The position numbers were made by a program, and so were the translations under genes. Below are positions 7,595 to 17,330 of a stretch of DNA of 64,000 nt, one piece after another (position 1 is the stretch's first letter; every line of letters starts with the position of its first letter). The stretch is from Aestuariibacter sp. GS-14. GTDB taxonomy: Bacteria > Pseudomonadota > Gammaproteobacteria > Enterobacterales > Alteromonadaceae. The stretch covers positions 90,307-154,306 of the forward strand of contig NZ_VHIP01000013.1 in NCBI RefSeq assembly GCF_006494365.1, given 5' to 3'. The notes beneath the pieces are model-generated. The model saw only the letters and a program-made list of their open reading frames with translations. It searched no databases and was not told the origin of the DNA.

Positions 7595-10087
7595 ATGTTG
7601 ACACGTTCCTCCCCAAAGTTGGTCTTTGCCCCATTCAGGGTCGCTGTTTTTCTATCCGTCATGCTGTTAAGCAATTGTCAGTCGGCCTTGTCCGATTCAC
7701 CCGAGACGTCTCTTACCGCTAAACAGGCAGATCGATTACTCTATGACCGCTGTGAAGACTGTCATAACGATTATATTTTCGATGGCAACTGGTCGATTAG
7801 CGATATCAACGTTAACGACATCGCACAGGGTGACAATCTGGCACGCTGGGAAAGTATTTTAAAATCGGTAGCCATGGGCGATATGCCGCCGGCCGATAAA
7901 AAACAGTTAACCCCGCAGGAAAAGGCGTCGCTGCTGCACTGGCTGGGTTCGTCACTGGATAACTTTGCTGAACAGCATCCCAATCCGGGCCGCTCAACAC
8001 TGCGGCGATTAAACCGAAGCGAGTATGCCAATTCGGTGAGGGATCTGCTGGCACTGGATGTGGACATAACACCATCGCTTCCCGGCGATGACTCAGGCTA
8101 TGGTTTCGACAACAATGCCGATGTGTTGAGCGTTTCAACTACCCATCTGGAGCGATATCTGAATATTGCGGGTAAAGTGAGCAATCTGGCCATCGGCATA
8201 GTGCCAGACTCAGCGACAAAGGTAAGCTATGTGGTTCCCAAAGACGGCTCAGTAAAAAATAGCGGCGTACCTTCTTATGATCTGAGAATGAGCGACGATT
8301 TACCGCTGGACTCCCGAGGCGGTGGCAGTTTTACATTTTACGCGCCGATTACCGGCGAGTACGACATTGCGGGATACCTGAATGCCAATACCAATAACGA
8401 GGTCGATCGCCTCGATATTCACCGCTATAACTACACGCTTACCCTGAACGCCGGCAGCCACACCATTGGGATGGCGTTTCGCAAGCAACTGGCGCTGAAT
8501 GAACACGTACCAACGGTGCGCAAAGGAACGGATTACGTTGTATTGCCCGATCGCCCCCCAACAGAGCTGACATTGGATTTTATAGTTGATGGTGCACGGG
8601 TGAATACTGTTCAAGTGCCTTCGTATCACCTGTCTTCACGCTTCTCCCAAGCGGCTTTTTTACGCGATGTAATGGAAATAGAGGTAATTGGTCCGTTAGC
8701 CAGTAACGCAACCATTACAGCGGCCACAGACACGCCCAGTACGCGTAAAATATTTATTTGCCAGCCAGAAAATACCGATAGTACAGCCGCGACATCCCCC
8801 ACTGAAATCGCCTGTGCCAAGCGGATTTTAACTAAACTGACTACCGAAGCGTACCGGCGTCCCTCCACACCTGACGATATTGAGCCACTTATCAGTGTAT
8901 TCACCTACGCGCGCAAGGATTTGGATTTCAAAGCCAGTATGGCAACCGCGCTACAAGCATTACTGGTATCGCCAGGCTTTTTCTATTTGCAGGAGCCCGC
9001 ACCTCAAAACATTGACCCGGGCGCGGTGTATCAGATAAGTGATACTGAATTTGCCGCCCGGCTCGCCTTATTTTTGTGGAGCAGTATTCCTGATCGCACC
9101 CTGAGAGAGCTGGCGCAAAGTGGCCGTCTCAGAGAGCCTGAAATACTTAACAACGAAATTGAGCGAATGCTCCGGTCTGATAAAGCCCTGGCGCTTACCC
9201 GCAACTTTGCCGGCCAATGGCTCTACTTGCGTAATCTTCCTTATCATGCCCCTGACGTATTTGAATTCCCTCAATACAACGTACCGTTACAGCAATCAAT
9301 GAAGCGGGAAACAGAGTTATTCTTTACCCGCATTTTACAGGACGATCGTTCCATTTTTGACTTCTTGAATGCCGATTATGGCTATTTGAATGAGCAGTTA
9401 GCCACACATTACGGCATTGAAGGCGTAAATGGACAAGCGTTCAGACAAGTAAACTTAACCGAATATTCGGACCGAGGGGGCCTGTTAGGTCAGGCCAGCA
9501 TATTAACGCTTACGTCCAACCCCAATCACACCTCTCCGGTTAAACGGGGAAAATGGATACTGGACAATTTATTAGCGGCCAGTCCTCCTCCGCCGCCACC
9601 CGATGTACCTGCACTGGTGGCGGAACACGATGGCATAGCCTTGTCGGCCCGCGAGCAACTTAAGCGGCATCGCGAAGATCCTGTGTGCGCCGCCTGTCAC
9701 AAAAGAATGGATCCACTTGGGCTGGCCTTGGAACAATATGATGCTGTTGGCGCATTCAGAACCGAATATGCAGGACAACGCATTGATGTTACCGCGCAAA
9801 TGCCTGACGGAACCCAGTTTGAAGGATTACCCGGATTACACGACATTTTGTGGGAGCGCCGCGAGCGCTTTGCACTGGCCTTCACAGAACGGTTGTTAAC
9901 CTATGCCCTTGGCAGAGGTTTGGAAGCCCACGATCAACCCACAATCCGACATATTGTTACAACGGCAAAAGCGGATGACTATCGCATTCAAAGTATCGTC
10001 AAGGCCGTCATAGCCAGCATGCCATTTAACTACAAAAAAGCACCCGAGGCGCCCGATGAAAAAGAACAAATCGCAACAGCACACTAG
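7595..10087 (+). CDS. DUF1592-family secreted protein with c-type haem motifs (planctomycete-like)
   Basis: A protein of 830 residues with an N-terminal hydrophobic export segment ending at LLSNC, perhaps a poor lipobox. It carries, in order, a cytochrome-c-like domain (CEDCH near residue 50, GDMPP as possible Met ligand), DUF1587 (RRLNRSEYANSVRDLL), DUF1595 (EAYRRPSTPDDI), DUF1592 (ARLALFLWSSIPDRTL), DUF1588 (NPNHTSPVKRGKWILDNLL) with a second haem motif CAACH, and DUF1585 at the C-terminus. This domain string is common in Planctomycetes, where the function is unknown but a redox role on large substrates is assumed. A GTG start at 7568 is possible; the ATG at 7595 with AGAGAG upstream is preferred. 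It overlaps the next gene by 32 bases. Confidence 0.87.
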   Translation: MLTRSSPKLVFAPFRVAVFLSVMLLSNCQSALSDSPETSLTAKQADRLLYDRCEDCHNDYIFDGNWSISDINVNDIAQGDNLARWESILKSVAMGDMPPADKKQLTPQEKASLLHWLGSSLDNFAEQHPNPGRSTLRRLNRSEYANSVRDLLALDVDITPSLPGDDSGYGFDNNADVLSVSTTHLERYLNIAGKVSNLAIGIVPDSATKVSYVVPKDGSVKNSGVPSYDLRMSDDLPLDSRGGGSFTFYAPITGEYDIAGYLNANTNNEVDRLDIHRYNYTLTLNAGSHTIGMAFRKQLALNEHVPTVRKGTDYVVLPDRPPTELTLDFIVDGARVNTVQVPSYHLSSRFSQAAFLRDVMEIEVIGPLASNATITAATDTPSTRKIFICQPENTDSTAATSPTEIACAKRILTKLTTEAYRRPSTPDDIEPLISVFTYARKDLDFKASMATALQALLVSPGFFYLQEPAPQNIDPGAVYQISDTEFAARLALFLWSSIPDRTLRELAQSGRLREPEILNNEIERMLRSDKALALTRNFAGQWLYLRNLPYHAPDVFEFPQYNVPLQQSMKRETELFFTRILQDDRSIFDFLNADYGYLNEQLATHYGIEGVNGQAFRQVNLTEYSDRGGLLGQASILTLTSNPNHTSPVKRGKWILDNLLAASPPPPPPDVPALVAEHDGIALSAREQLKRHREDPVCAACHKRMDPLGLALEQYDAVGAFRTEYAGQRIDVTAQMPDGTQFEGLPGLHDILWERRERFALAFTERLLTYALGRGLEAHDQPTIRHIVTTAKADDYRIQSIVKAVIASMPFNYKKAPEAPDEKEQIATAH

Positions 10088-11411
10088 TCAGGGGCTGTCT
10101 CGCCGCGCATTTTTGCGAGGATTGGGCGTGACCGTCACCCTGCCGGTAATGGAATCGTTGCTGCCTAAAGCTCATGCACAAGTGCTTGAAAGCCGCCCCA
10201 AGCGCATGACAGTATTTTATTCACCCAATGGGGTTAGGATGCAGCGCTATACCCCTACCGAAACGGGCTACAATTACACCATCACACCGGTGTTGAAGCC
10301 GCTTGAAAAAGTGCGCGATAAGTTTTCTGTTATTTCCGGTCTGGCTCACTATCAGGCCAGTGCGTTCGGCGCACCACCTGCCGGACACGGACGAAGTTGC
10401 CCGGCCTTTTTAACCGGCGCACACGCTAAAGCAACGGAAGGGGCTGACATCTACTGCGGGGTGTCTGCCGATCAGATAGCGGCACAATTTTTTGCAAAAG
10501 ACACACAGCTTGCCTCACTGGAATTAGGCATCGAACCACCCAGCTTATTGGGGAGCTGCGACATTAATTACAGTTGTACCTATACCAATACCATTTCATG
10601 GAAGAGTCCTACCCAAGCCTTACCTGCAATGGTTGCCCCAAGTGATGTGTTTGAGCACCTGTTTGGCAATGGTAACAAGATAGACGAAAACACCAGACAA
10701 ATGCGACTTGCCCATAAAAGCAGTATTCTCGATTTTATCCAGGGCGAAGCAAAGCGGCTTAATCGGCGTTTAGGCAGTCACGACAGGCAAAAAATGGAAC
10801 AGTATCTGGAATCCATTCGCGATGTGGAAAGGCGCATAGAAAAGGCTCGACTCACTAAAATCGAGATGAACTTAGCAGACGTGACCGTGCCTGCATCAAT
10901 TCCAAATGATTATGAAGAACATGTAAAGATAATGCTGGATTTACAGATGCTTGCCCTGCAAACCGACATGACCCGCGTGAGTACTTTTATGCTAGGACGC
11001 GAACTGAGTAACCATGCTTACACGAATCTGGGTATTCCCGACGGTCATCATGCGTTAAGTCATCACGCCAATGATCCCGACAAAATCAACAAACTGGTGA
11101 AAATAAACGCTTACCACATGCAACTGTTCGCAGACTATTTGGAAAAAATGGCCAGTATCCCCGATGGTGAATCCAATTTATTAGACAACACCTTTGTGAT
11201 CCGAGGCGCCTGTATTGGTGAGTCGAATGACCACGACCATATGAACCTCCCCATTTTACTGGCCGGGGGTGGCTTACCAGGTAACCGTCACATAGCTACC
11301 GACAAACACACACCTATGTGTAATCTGTTGCTGAGTGTATTGCAGCACATGGGCGTGCCAATTCAGCAGTTTGGTGACAGTACCGGGCCATTGGCCGCAT
11401 TAACCGCGTAA
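10056..11411 (+). CDS. DUF1552 family protein, Tat-exported
   Basis: A 451-residue protein with a twin-arginine signal (SRRAFLRGLGVTVTLPV, cleavage near AHA) and a DUF1552 body (MTVFYSPNGVRMQRY, GRSCPAFLTGAHA, SHHANDP near the C-terminal third). DUF1552 proteins are regularly encoded directly downstream of DUF1592-type proteins, and the 32-base overlap here indicates translational coupling. Tat export suggests folding or cofactor loading in the cytoplasm. Conserved His and Asp residues (DGHHALSHH, NDHDHMN) could bind metal. The family resembles sulfatase/alkaline-phosphatase-like DUF1501 proteins only loosely; no activity is known. Confidence 0.87.
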   Translation: MKKNKSQQHTSQGLSRRAFLRGLGVTVTLPVMESLLPKAHAQVLESRPKRMTVFYSPNGVRMQRYTPTETGYNYTITPVLKPLEKVRDKFSVISGLAHYQASAFGAPPAGHGRSCPAFLTGAHAKATEGADIYCGVSADQIAAQFFAKDTQLASLELGIEPPSLLGSCDINYSCTYTNTISWKSPTQALPAMVAPSDVFEHLFGNGNKIDENTRQMRLAHKSSILDFIQGEAKRLNRRLGSHDRQKMEQYLESIRDVERRIEKARLTKIEMNLADVTVPASIPNDYEEHVKIMLDLQMLALQTDMTRVSTFMLGRELSNHAYTNLGIPDGHHALSHHANDPDKINKLVKINAYHMQLFADYLEKMASIPDGESNLLDNTFVIRGACIGESNDHDHMNLPILLAGGGLPGNRHIATDKHTPMCNLLLSVLQHMGVPIQQFGDSTGPLAALTA

Positions 11412-11423
11412 GAAGGTAATAGA

Positions 11424-12497
11424 ATGAAAGGAAAACTGTTTGCATTGGTGATAACAGCCTGTATCAGCGGATGCCAGAATGAAGCAGTCAAGCCGGCTTC
11501 AGACTCGTTGAAACACACACAAGACCAAACGCAGCTATTACAAACAAAGCGGGCGATTCTGGCATTAGATACATCACAAGTAAGAGCGTTAGCGGCACAG
11601 ATTGACGTAAATACCCCCTTACCGGATCAATCCAGCCTATTGGCCTGGGCCATCGAAACACAAAGTCCCGAACTGGTTGAGATATTACTTAAACAAGGTG
11701 CAAAAGTGCAGCAAACAGGGGAAAACCGGTTCAGCCCAATAATTCAGGCATGCCGTTACGGCAATGCACGGATAATTAATCTGTTGTTAGACCAAGGCGC
11801 ATCGCCTGAGGCCAGAATTGAAGATGGTACCAGTGCACTTCATCTTTGCGCCGGCACCACGTCAGCCGACACCTTGTCGAAGATGCTAAGCATGAGCGAT
11901 AGCATCGAAATCAATTCGACGAACGAATACGGACAAACGCCATTGATGTTTGCAGCCAATACCGGCAACGTAAACGCACTCCTGCAATTAATCAACGCTG
12001 GGGCTGATATTAACAGGCAAACCCTACAGGGCTACAGTCCGCTGTTTTTTGCCATTAAAAGTCAGCATCTGGCCACCGTAAAAGCTGTGATAGCCCATGG
12101 GGCAGATGTACTTCATACCGCACAAGATGGTACGTCCGCTTCCCAACTTGCGGTGTATACACAAAATTTCGAATTTTTAACCTGGTATGCCCAAACACTG
12201 CCGACATTAATGAACCAGGAAGCAATACACACACTATTAACCGCCTACGACCGAGATGGCGAGCAACTGCTTCACAAAGCGGTTAATGCCAATCAAGCAG
12301 AATTAGTAAGTGAGCTACTGAAGCTGGGGGCAAACCCTGCATCCCGCAGCCAGCCCTCTTCGCTCACCTGGCGGTACGAAGCCAACTTTAAGACAGAATC
12401 CTACCAACCCCCACAGCTAACGCCGTTGGAAATAGCGCAGAAAAACAAATTTGATCATATTGTCGCGTTGCTAAATGGCAGTTTAAGTACAATCTGA
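11424..12497 (+). CDS. Ankyrin-repeat lipoprotein
   Basis: A 357-residue protein starting with a lipoprotein signal (ITACISGC, Cys at residue 17). The mature part is made of about seven ankyrin repeats; clear ones are TPLMFAANTGNVNALLQLI, SPLFFAIKSQHLATVKAVI and QLLHKAVNANQAELVSELL. It follows the DUF1552 gene by 12 bases with an AGAAGGTAATAG ribosome region and is very likely in the same operon. Ankyrin lipoproteins act as periplasmic protein-binding scaffolds, so it may tether or protect the DUF1592/DUF1552 pair; that role is inferred from position. Confidence 0.85.
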   Translation: MKGKLFALVITACISGCQNEAVKPASDSLKHTQDQTQLLQTKRAILALDTSQVRALAAQIDVNTPLPDQSSLLAWAIETQSPELVEILLKQGAKVQQTGENRFSPIIQACRYGNARIINLLLDQGASPEARIEDGTSALHLCAGTTSADTLSKMLSMSDSIEINSTNEYGQTPLMFAANTGNVNALLQLINAGADINRQTLQGYSPLFFAIKSQHLATVKAVIAHGADVLHTAQDGTSASQLAVYTQNFEFLTWYAQTLPTLMNQEAIHTLLTAYDRDGEQLLHKAVNANQAELVSELLKLGANPASRSQPSSLTWRYEANFKTESYQPPQLTPLEIAQKNKFDHIVALLNGSLSTI

Positions 12498-12523
12498 AAA
12501 TGTGAGTAAAAAAGCAGATAAGA

Positions 12524-12600
<77 letters not shown>

Positions 12601-12631
12601 ATAGACAAACGGTGAACACCGAGTGGCGCGT

Positions 12632-12660
12632 ATAATAGCGATGCCAACACACGGGTGCAA
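12632..12660 (-). promoter_or_regulatory. Sigma-70 promoter of tRNA-Val
   Basis: On the minus strand TTGCAC, a 17-bp spacer and TATTAT lie about 30 bases upstream of the mature tRNA 5' end, followed by the GC-rich start region ACGCGCC typical of stringently controlled stable RNA promoters. Confidence 0.75.
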
Positions 12661-12751
12661 GTATAAATTCTTTATTCACCCATTGATTGCATAAAGATCG
12701 CACAAAAGCCTTATCTGCATCGCTTCACCAGACTCTTCTTTTAGCGCTTGT

Positions 12752-13852
12752 TCATGCCGGTGTTGCGCTTTTTGCTGGCTTGCAGGCAAAGGGAATGGAC
12801 TTGGTATAGCGCAGAATCTCGCCTCTGGAAATGGTTTGCATCAGGAATTCGCCCAGCCGGTCGGATTCAGACAGCACTTGTTGCCAATACTTAATACGCG
12901 TTTTTGCATCCAGCGTTTCAAAATCCTTGCGATCCGGGATTTTACCGTAGGGAAGACTTGCCACAAATTCTTCAGACGGCACCAGCATTACCACATTGTC
13001 AAAGCTCGCCTTGTGGGGGATCCGGTGTTTTAACGCTTTGTCGAACCAGCCCGGAATAGCTTTGGGATAAAAATGCGGATACAACACCAAACCAGACGTC
13101 GGGCCAAATTGTAAATCAAAGTGGTAATCTATAATGCCTCCGTCGCGATAGACTCCCTCAGGGGCTTCGGTAACCTCTTGCACTCCATTAAGTACAAGTG
13201 GAATGGAGCCTGATGCCAGTAACGCGTCTTTCACGTTACTAAACGACAAATCGATATATTCTGTACGCAAATTATAAGGGTCAATTATCTCAAATTTGCT
13301 GTTGGGTGCGGTAAACACACTGCGAGTGTACAGCTTTTGCAATAATCGTCGGTTTACCAGATTGGCCGCAGCACTGATGCCAAGCCCAACCATCTGACTG
13401 GGTTTGTTGTAATGTTGCATTAAACCATGGCAGCGTGCCGTGATAATTTGTAATTTGTGATAACGATTGGTCATTACCTCAATGATCCCCTGCTTACCCA
13501 TTACATAATGAATAAGCTCACGGGCTTTGTCGGTAATTTCCCAACTGGTCGGTTTCTCAGAATAAACAGTAGTAGAATAGCATTCGGCCAGGCGATTGAT
13601 TGCTGCGTATGGGTCTTTTTGAACAAAACACGCAGCGCGAAATGCCCCAGCCGACGAGCCGATAACATTTACCCGATGGGCGCTTTTTAAGAACAATTCA
13701 GGGAAAATAACTCTGTCGAGACCTGCTAAAACAAACCATTTAGGCCCGCCAGACGCTCCCAGAAAGTGATGAAACAGTTGGGCTTTAAAACCGTGCTGTT
13801 GTATTTGTCTTAGTGCTTTGGGACCAGCATAAATATTTAACGGCGCGCCCAC
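12752..13852 (-). CDS. Patatin-like phospholipase family protein
   Basis: A 366-residue protein with the patatin catalytic set: an oxyanion-hole glycine stretch GASGGPKW (residues about 33-40), the nucleophile elbow GSSAG (about 65-69) and the catalytic aspartate in RDGG (about 236-240). No signal peptide or membrane segment is evident, so it is likely cytoplasmic. Patatins hydrolyse acyl esters of membrane lipids; the natural substrate is not predictable. It is monocistronic on the minus strand. Confidence 0.87.
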   Translation of the reverse strand: MGAPLNIYAGPKALRQIQQHGFKAQLFHHFLGASGGPKWFVLAGLDRVIFPELFLKSAHRVNVIGSSAGAFRAACFVQKDPYAAINRLAECYSTTVYSEKPTSWEITDKARELIHYVMGKQGIIEVMTNRYHKLQIITARCHGLMQHYNKPSQMVGLGISAAANLVNRRLLQKLYTRSVFTAPNSKFEIIDPYNLRTEYIDLSFSNVKDALLASGSIPLVLNGVQEVTEAPEGVYRDGGIIDYHFDLQFGPTSGLVLYPHFYPKAIPGWFDKALKHRIPHKASFDNVVMLVPSEEFVASLPYGKIPDRKDFETLDAKTRIKYWQQVLSESDRLGEFLMQTISRGEILRYTKSIPFACKPAKSATPA

Positions 13853-14284
13853 GTATTCTGTCCTTTTTTATTTAGTCTGATTTAGGGTAATCCTATCCTA
13901 AGGTAGAGGTAAGGTAAATCGGCCATCGGTACAGGTAAACTATGTTTACCGATAAGACAATAAAAAGTGGACAGGGCTTCAGATACTGACCCGGTAAGGG
14001 TAAACGGTTCCATCTGCACCACACTACCCGACGGATCAGATCACATACAACGAATATTTTCATAAAAAATTGTGGATATTTGCTAAAAACTATGCCGCAA
14101 CACAACTGTGCAGTTTATAACCAACCCATTTTAATTGTATAAATACAATAAGTTACAACTTACCCCATAACTACTCAACAAAGTTATCCACAGATATAGT
14201 GGATAACATTGAACAACGCGTTTCGCAGTGGGATCTTGATGGATTTATTGATACATTGGGCCATGTTTCAATGGCCTGATCATC
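13853..14284. other. Intergenic region with DnaA-box-like inverted repeat
   Basis: This 432-base AT-rich gap has no credible gene. It holds GTTATCCAC-AGATATA-GTGGATAAC (14183-14207), a perfect 9-bp inverted repeat whose left arm contains the exact DnaA box TTATCCACA. A further 8/9 match, TGTGGATAT, is at 14071-14079. Just before the next gene a GGCCAT-GTTTCA-ATGGCC hairpin (14259-14276) occupies the place where a ribosome site would be expected. Confidence 0.6.
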
Positions 14285-14806
14285 ATGAATTACTGCTTTA
14301 CTACCCGGATCACAGATAGCGCCCCCGTTGCTAAAAAAGCGGCTCTGCGCATAACAAGCCCGGCTACCGGTGCAATTTTGTCATTGTCAGACTCTCCGTC
14401 AGCGTTCTACCGGGAGAGAGTCCTGGGCGAAGGAATAGGCATTCAACTCACCCGTGGCGAGGTGTATGCGCCTTGCTCCCTTGTTGTCTCCAGTATCGAT
14501 CCGGCTAAGGGCTCGTTAAATGCAGTTACCTCAAAAGGTATCAAATTGTTATTTCAGGCAGGGCTGCCCGAATTCACCGGCCATGGCGAACGCTTGCAAT
14601 TCCATGTTGGTACAGGCGATACGGTAAATGCTGGCATGTGTTTGTTTACCTGCGATCCCTTGTGGATGAAACAACAGGGTCAGCAACCCTGTTTGTATTT
14701 CACGTTGTTAAATGCGGCACCCCTTGCCGCAATTCAGTGCCACGCCTCTGGCAGTATTCTCGCGTTGGACGATCTGCTTTTTACGTTATATGTTCATCCC
14801 AAATAG
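14285..14806 (+). CDS. PTS EIIA(Glc)-like protein lacking the phosphorylation histidines
   Basis: A 173-residue single-domain protein aligning with EIIA(Glc)/Crr: TSPATGAILSLSD corresponds to the Crr APLSGEIVNIED strand, GEGIGIQL to GDGIAIKP, and GDTVNAGMCLFTCD to GDTVIEFD. The Crr active-site segment VELFVHFG is replaced by IKLLFQAG, so the phospho-histidine is Gln, and the second histidine (NHAFSIES) is also absent. It can hardly transfer phosphate and may act as a binding or regulatory paralogue. No other PTS gene is nearby. No Shine-Dalgarno is seen before the ATG; the preceding hairpin may affect translation. Confidence 0.75.
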   Translation: MNYCFTTRITDSAPVAKKAALRITSPATGAILSLSDSPSAFYRERVLGEGIGIQLTRGEVYAPCSLVVSSIDPAKGSLNAVTSKGIKLLFQAGLPEFTGHGERLQFHVGTGDTVNAGMCLFTCDPLWMKQQGQQPCLYFTLLNAAPLAAIQCHASGSILALDDLLFTLYVHPK

Positions 14807-14937
14807 CCTCTATACAGCGTAAGGGATATAACATATAGCGCTTGATGATGGAGACTAATCAGCAATCCTTTGCAAGCCTCAAGCGGGCAATATAGACTTG
14901 CACCTCACAAGATTTATCAAAAGTAAGAGACACTTCC

Positions 14938-15285
14938 ATGAATGTAGTAATGTACGGGATCCCAAATTGTGACACGATTAAAAAGGCCAAAACCTGGCTG
15001 GCTGATCACAACGTGGAATTTGAATTTCACGATTACCGCAAACAGGGTGTTCCTCAGGATACGTTGCAGCATGCCCTCAACACTCTGGGATGGGAAACTT
15101 TGCTGAACAAACGCGGTACTACCTACAAACAATTGTCAGAAGAACAAAAAGCGTCTGTCTCCGCCGACACGGCTCTGGCCCTGCTAACCGCACATCCGGC
15201 AATGATTAAACGTCCTTTATTGTTAGTTGAACAAGATTTCCATGTTGGCTTCAAAGCCCCACAGTATGAAGAGATTTTTGCGTAA
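14938..15285 (+). CDS. ArsC/Spx-family protein (YffB-like)
   Basis: A 115-residue thioredoxin-fold protein with the family N-terminus [17 protein letters not shown], having one cysteine at position 11 and no CxxC, and the closing RPLLL strand. YffB-type members are placed with arsenate reductases, but their function is unresolved. The stop codon overlaps the dapE start by one base (TAATG), an arrangement shared with many gammaproteobacteria, so it is part of the dapE operon. Confidence 0.88.
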   Translation: MNVVMYGIPNCDTIKKAKTWLADHNVEFEFHDYRKQGVPQDTLQHALNTLGWETLLNKRGTTYKQLSEEQKASVSADTALALLTAHPAMIKRPLLLVEQDFHVGFKAPQYEEIFA

Positions 15286-16412
15286 TGCGTGATGTACTAG
15301 CGGTCACTAAAGACCTAATTAACCGTCGCTCGGTCACCCCTGAAGATGCGGGATGTCAGGACATGATGAAAGACTGGCTGGCAGAGCTTGGCTTTAATAA
15401 CGAAACTATGGTGTTTAACGACACCACCAACCTGTGGTCCCGTCGCGGTACGGATGGCCCGGTGTTCTGTTTTGCCGGCCATACCGATGTGGTACCCAGC
15501 GGTCCGGAATCAGCCTGGAAGACACCGCCGTTTACGGCAACCGAGAAAGAAGGTGTGTTATATGGTCGTGGTGCTGCTGACATGAAAGGCAGTCTGGCCG
15601 CCATGTTAACCGCAACCCGCCAGTTTGTTACTGACTACCCGGACCATCATGGCAGTATTGCCTTTTTGATCACCAGTGACGAAGAAGGTCCGTTTATAAA
15701 CGGTACTACGCGCGTAATAGACACCCTTGAAGCGCGTAACGAAAAAATTAAGTGGTGCATTGTGGGCGAACCGTCCAGTACTAATACGGTGGGTGACGTA
15801 GTAAAAAATGGCCGTCGCGGCTCTCTCACCGGCGATTTAATCGTAAAAGGCATACAAGGTCATGTAGCCTACCCCCATTTGGCTAAAAACCCGGTACACG
15901 ATGCCTCACCAGCCTTGGCGGAACTAGCCAGTGCACACTGGGACAACGGCAATGATTTTTTCCCACCTACCAGTTTTCAGATCTCTAACATTCACGCTGG
16001 CACGGGCGCAGGTAACGTGATCCCCGGTGAGCTGCATGTTTGCTTTAACTTCCGTTTTTCTACTGAAGTGACCGATCGCGAATTGATTAAACGCGTTGAA
16101 GAGGTACTTGCACGTCATAAGCTGGATTACGACATCAAATGGACCTTTAACGGGCAACCGTTTTTAACCGATAAAGGCAACCTGGTTGAAGCAGCCCAAA
16201 AAGCCATATTGGCTGAAATGGACTTTAACACAGAGCTTTCCACCGCAGGCGGTACGTCTGATGGTCGTTTTATTGCCCCTACCGGTGCCCAGGTCGTAGA
16301 GTTGGGGCCGGTAAACGCCTCCATTCACAAAATTGACGAACACGTGCGCATTCAGGACCTGTATCATCTGGAACGCATTTACTACCGCATTATGGAGCAC
16401 CTGCTAACGTGA
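15285..16412 (+). CDS. dapE: Succinyl-diaminopimelate desuccinylase
   Basis: A 375-residue M20-family zinc enzyme that hydrolyses N-succinyl-LL-diaminopimelate in lysine and peptidoglycan precursor synthesis. Metal and catalytic residues are present: [11 protein letters not shown] (His), [14 protein letters not shown] (bridging Asp), TSDEEGP (catalytic Glu-Glu), VGEPSS (Glu) and the C-terminal SIHKIDEHV (His). Length is normal. It is second in a four-gene chain with overlapping starts and stops. Confidence 0.96.
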   Translation: MRDVLAVTKDLINRRSVTPEDAGCQDMMKDWLAELGFNNETMVFNDTTNLWSRRGTDGPVFCFAGHTDVVPSGPESAWKTPPFTATEKEGVLYGRGAADMKGSLAAMLTATRQFVTDYPDHHGSIAFLITSDEEGPFINGTTRVIDTLEARNEKIKWCIVGEPSSTNTVGDVVKNGRRGSLTGDLIVKGIQGHVAYPHLAKNPVHDASPALAELASAHWDNGNDFFPPTSFQISNIHAGTGAGNVIPGELHVCFNFRFSTEVTDRELIKRVEEVLARHKLDYDIKWTFNGQPFLTDKGNLVEAAQKAILAEMDFNTELSTAGGTSDGRFIAPTGAQVVELGPVNASIHKIDEHVRIQDLYHLERIYYRIMEHLLT

Positions 16413-17089
16413 TCCATTCCGACGCATGGCTAGGCTTACACAATCCTTATTTGGTTGATGTTGGAAACGGACATCAACTGCATCCTGATGTGGCCAAGGC
16501 TTTTACAGCCATGCAGTCTCATGCGGCCATAGACGGACAAGATATACAAATAGTCAGCAGCTACCGTGGATTCCAACGGCAGCTGTCTATTTGGAATCGC
16601 AAATGGACAGGTGAGCTGCCATTGCTCGACGAGAACGAACAGCGGCTTGACGTAGCAGCCCTGACTGACGAGCAAAAAGTGTACGCCATACTCACCTGGT
16701 CTGCCCTACCCGGTGGTAGCCGTCATCACTGGGGTACCGATTTGGACGTTTTCGATAAATCCGCTGTTGATGCGTGTGGCGGAAAGCTGGATTTGGTGGA
16801 TGCCGAATACCGTGATGGCGGCCCCTGCTTTGCGTTGGCTTGCTGGATGGGAAATCACCTGGCAGAGCATGGTTTTATGCGTCCGTTTATGCGCAATAAT
16901 GGCGGCGTTGCCACCGAGTTATGGCATCTGTCTTATGCACCTACAGCGGCAGAATTTGAAGCGCTACGCAATCCTGAGCAGCTTCGGCGATGCATTGAAC
17001 ATGCGGATATGCAGGGTAAGTCTACAGTACTGACCCTGTTTGATGAACTGTACCCAAGGTACGTATTAAATGAAGGCCTGAAGGCATGA
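16409..17089 (+). CDS. M15-family D,D-/L,D-carboxypeptidase-like peptidase
   Basis: A 226-residue protein with the VanY/LdcB fold: substrate motif SSYRGFQRQ and zinc ligands in [13 protein letters not shown] (His and Asp) and ELWHLSY (His, with the catalytic Glu). No signal peptide is evident, so it may be cytoplasmic, for example in muropeptide recycling. Translation starts at a GTG overlapping the dapE stop (GTGA). The coupling to dapE fits a cell-wall precursor theme. Confidence 0.87.
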   Translation: MIHSDAWLGLHNPYLVDVGNGHQLHPDVAKAFTAMQSHAAIDGQDIQIVSSYRGFQRQLSIWNRKWTGELPLLDENEQRLDVAALTDEQKVYAILTWSALPGGSRHHWGTDLDVFDKSAVDACGGKLDLVDAEYRDGGPCFALACWMGNHLAEHGFMRPFMRNNGGVATELWHLSYAPTAAEFEALRNPEQLRRCIEHADMQGKSTVLTLFDELYPRYVLNEGLKA

Positions 17090-17292
17090 ATACCTGGTTT
17101 ATTATTGGCATTGTTGCCCTGGTACTGGGAGTGATTGTGAGCAATATTCTGTTGCTGCGATCCAGCACCAAATTCAACTTGCCACCAAATTACCGCGCGC
17201 CGGAAAAAGAGCACGACGACACAGATGACTCTGCGTCATCTGCATTCACAAAAACCAGCGAAGACAACAACGACAAATCAAAAACGTCCTGA
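17086..17292 (+). CDS. Small single-span membrane protein (DUF2897-like)
   Basis: A 68-residue protein with one N-terminal membrane helix (residues about 3-24) and an acidic, Ser/Lys-rich tail. It starts in an ATGA overlap with the M15 peptidase gene, ending the dapE operon. It resembles the DUF2897 family of small gammaproteobacterial proteins; no function is known. Confidence 0.75.
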   Translation: MNTWFIIGIVALVLGVIVSNILLLRSSTKFNLPPNYRAPEKEHDDTDDSASSAFTKTSEDNNDKSKTS

Positions 17293-17330
17293 AGCACAGC
17301 CGCTTGTTAGCGTCTGTGATGCAGTGTTGC

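Noticed and set aside
13853-14284. Replication origin
   Set aside because: DnaA-box-like sites are too few and there are no neighbours such as dnaA, dnaN, gidA or mioC.
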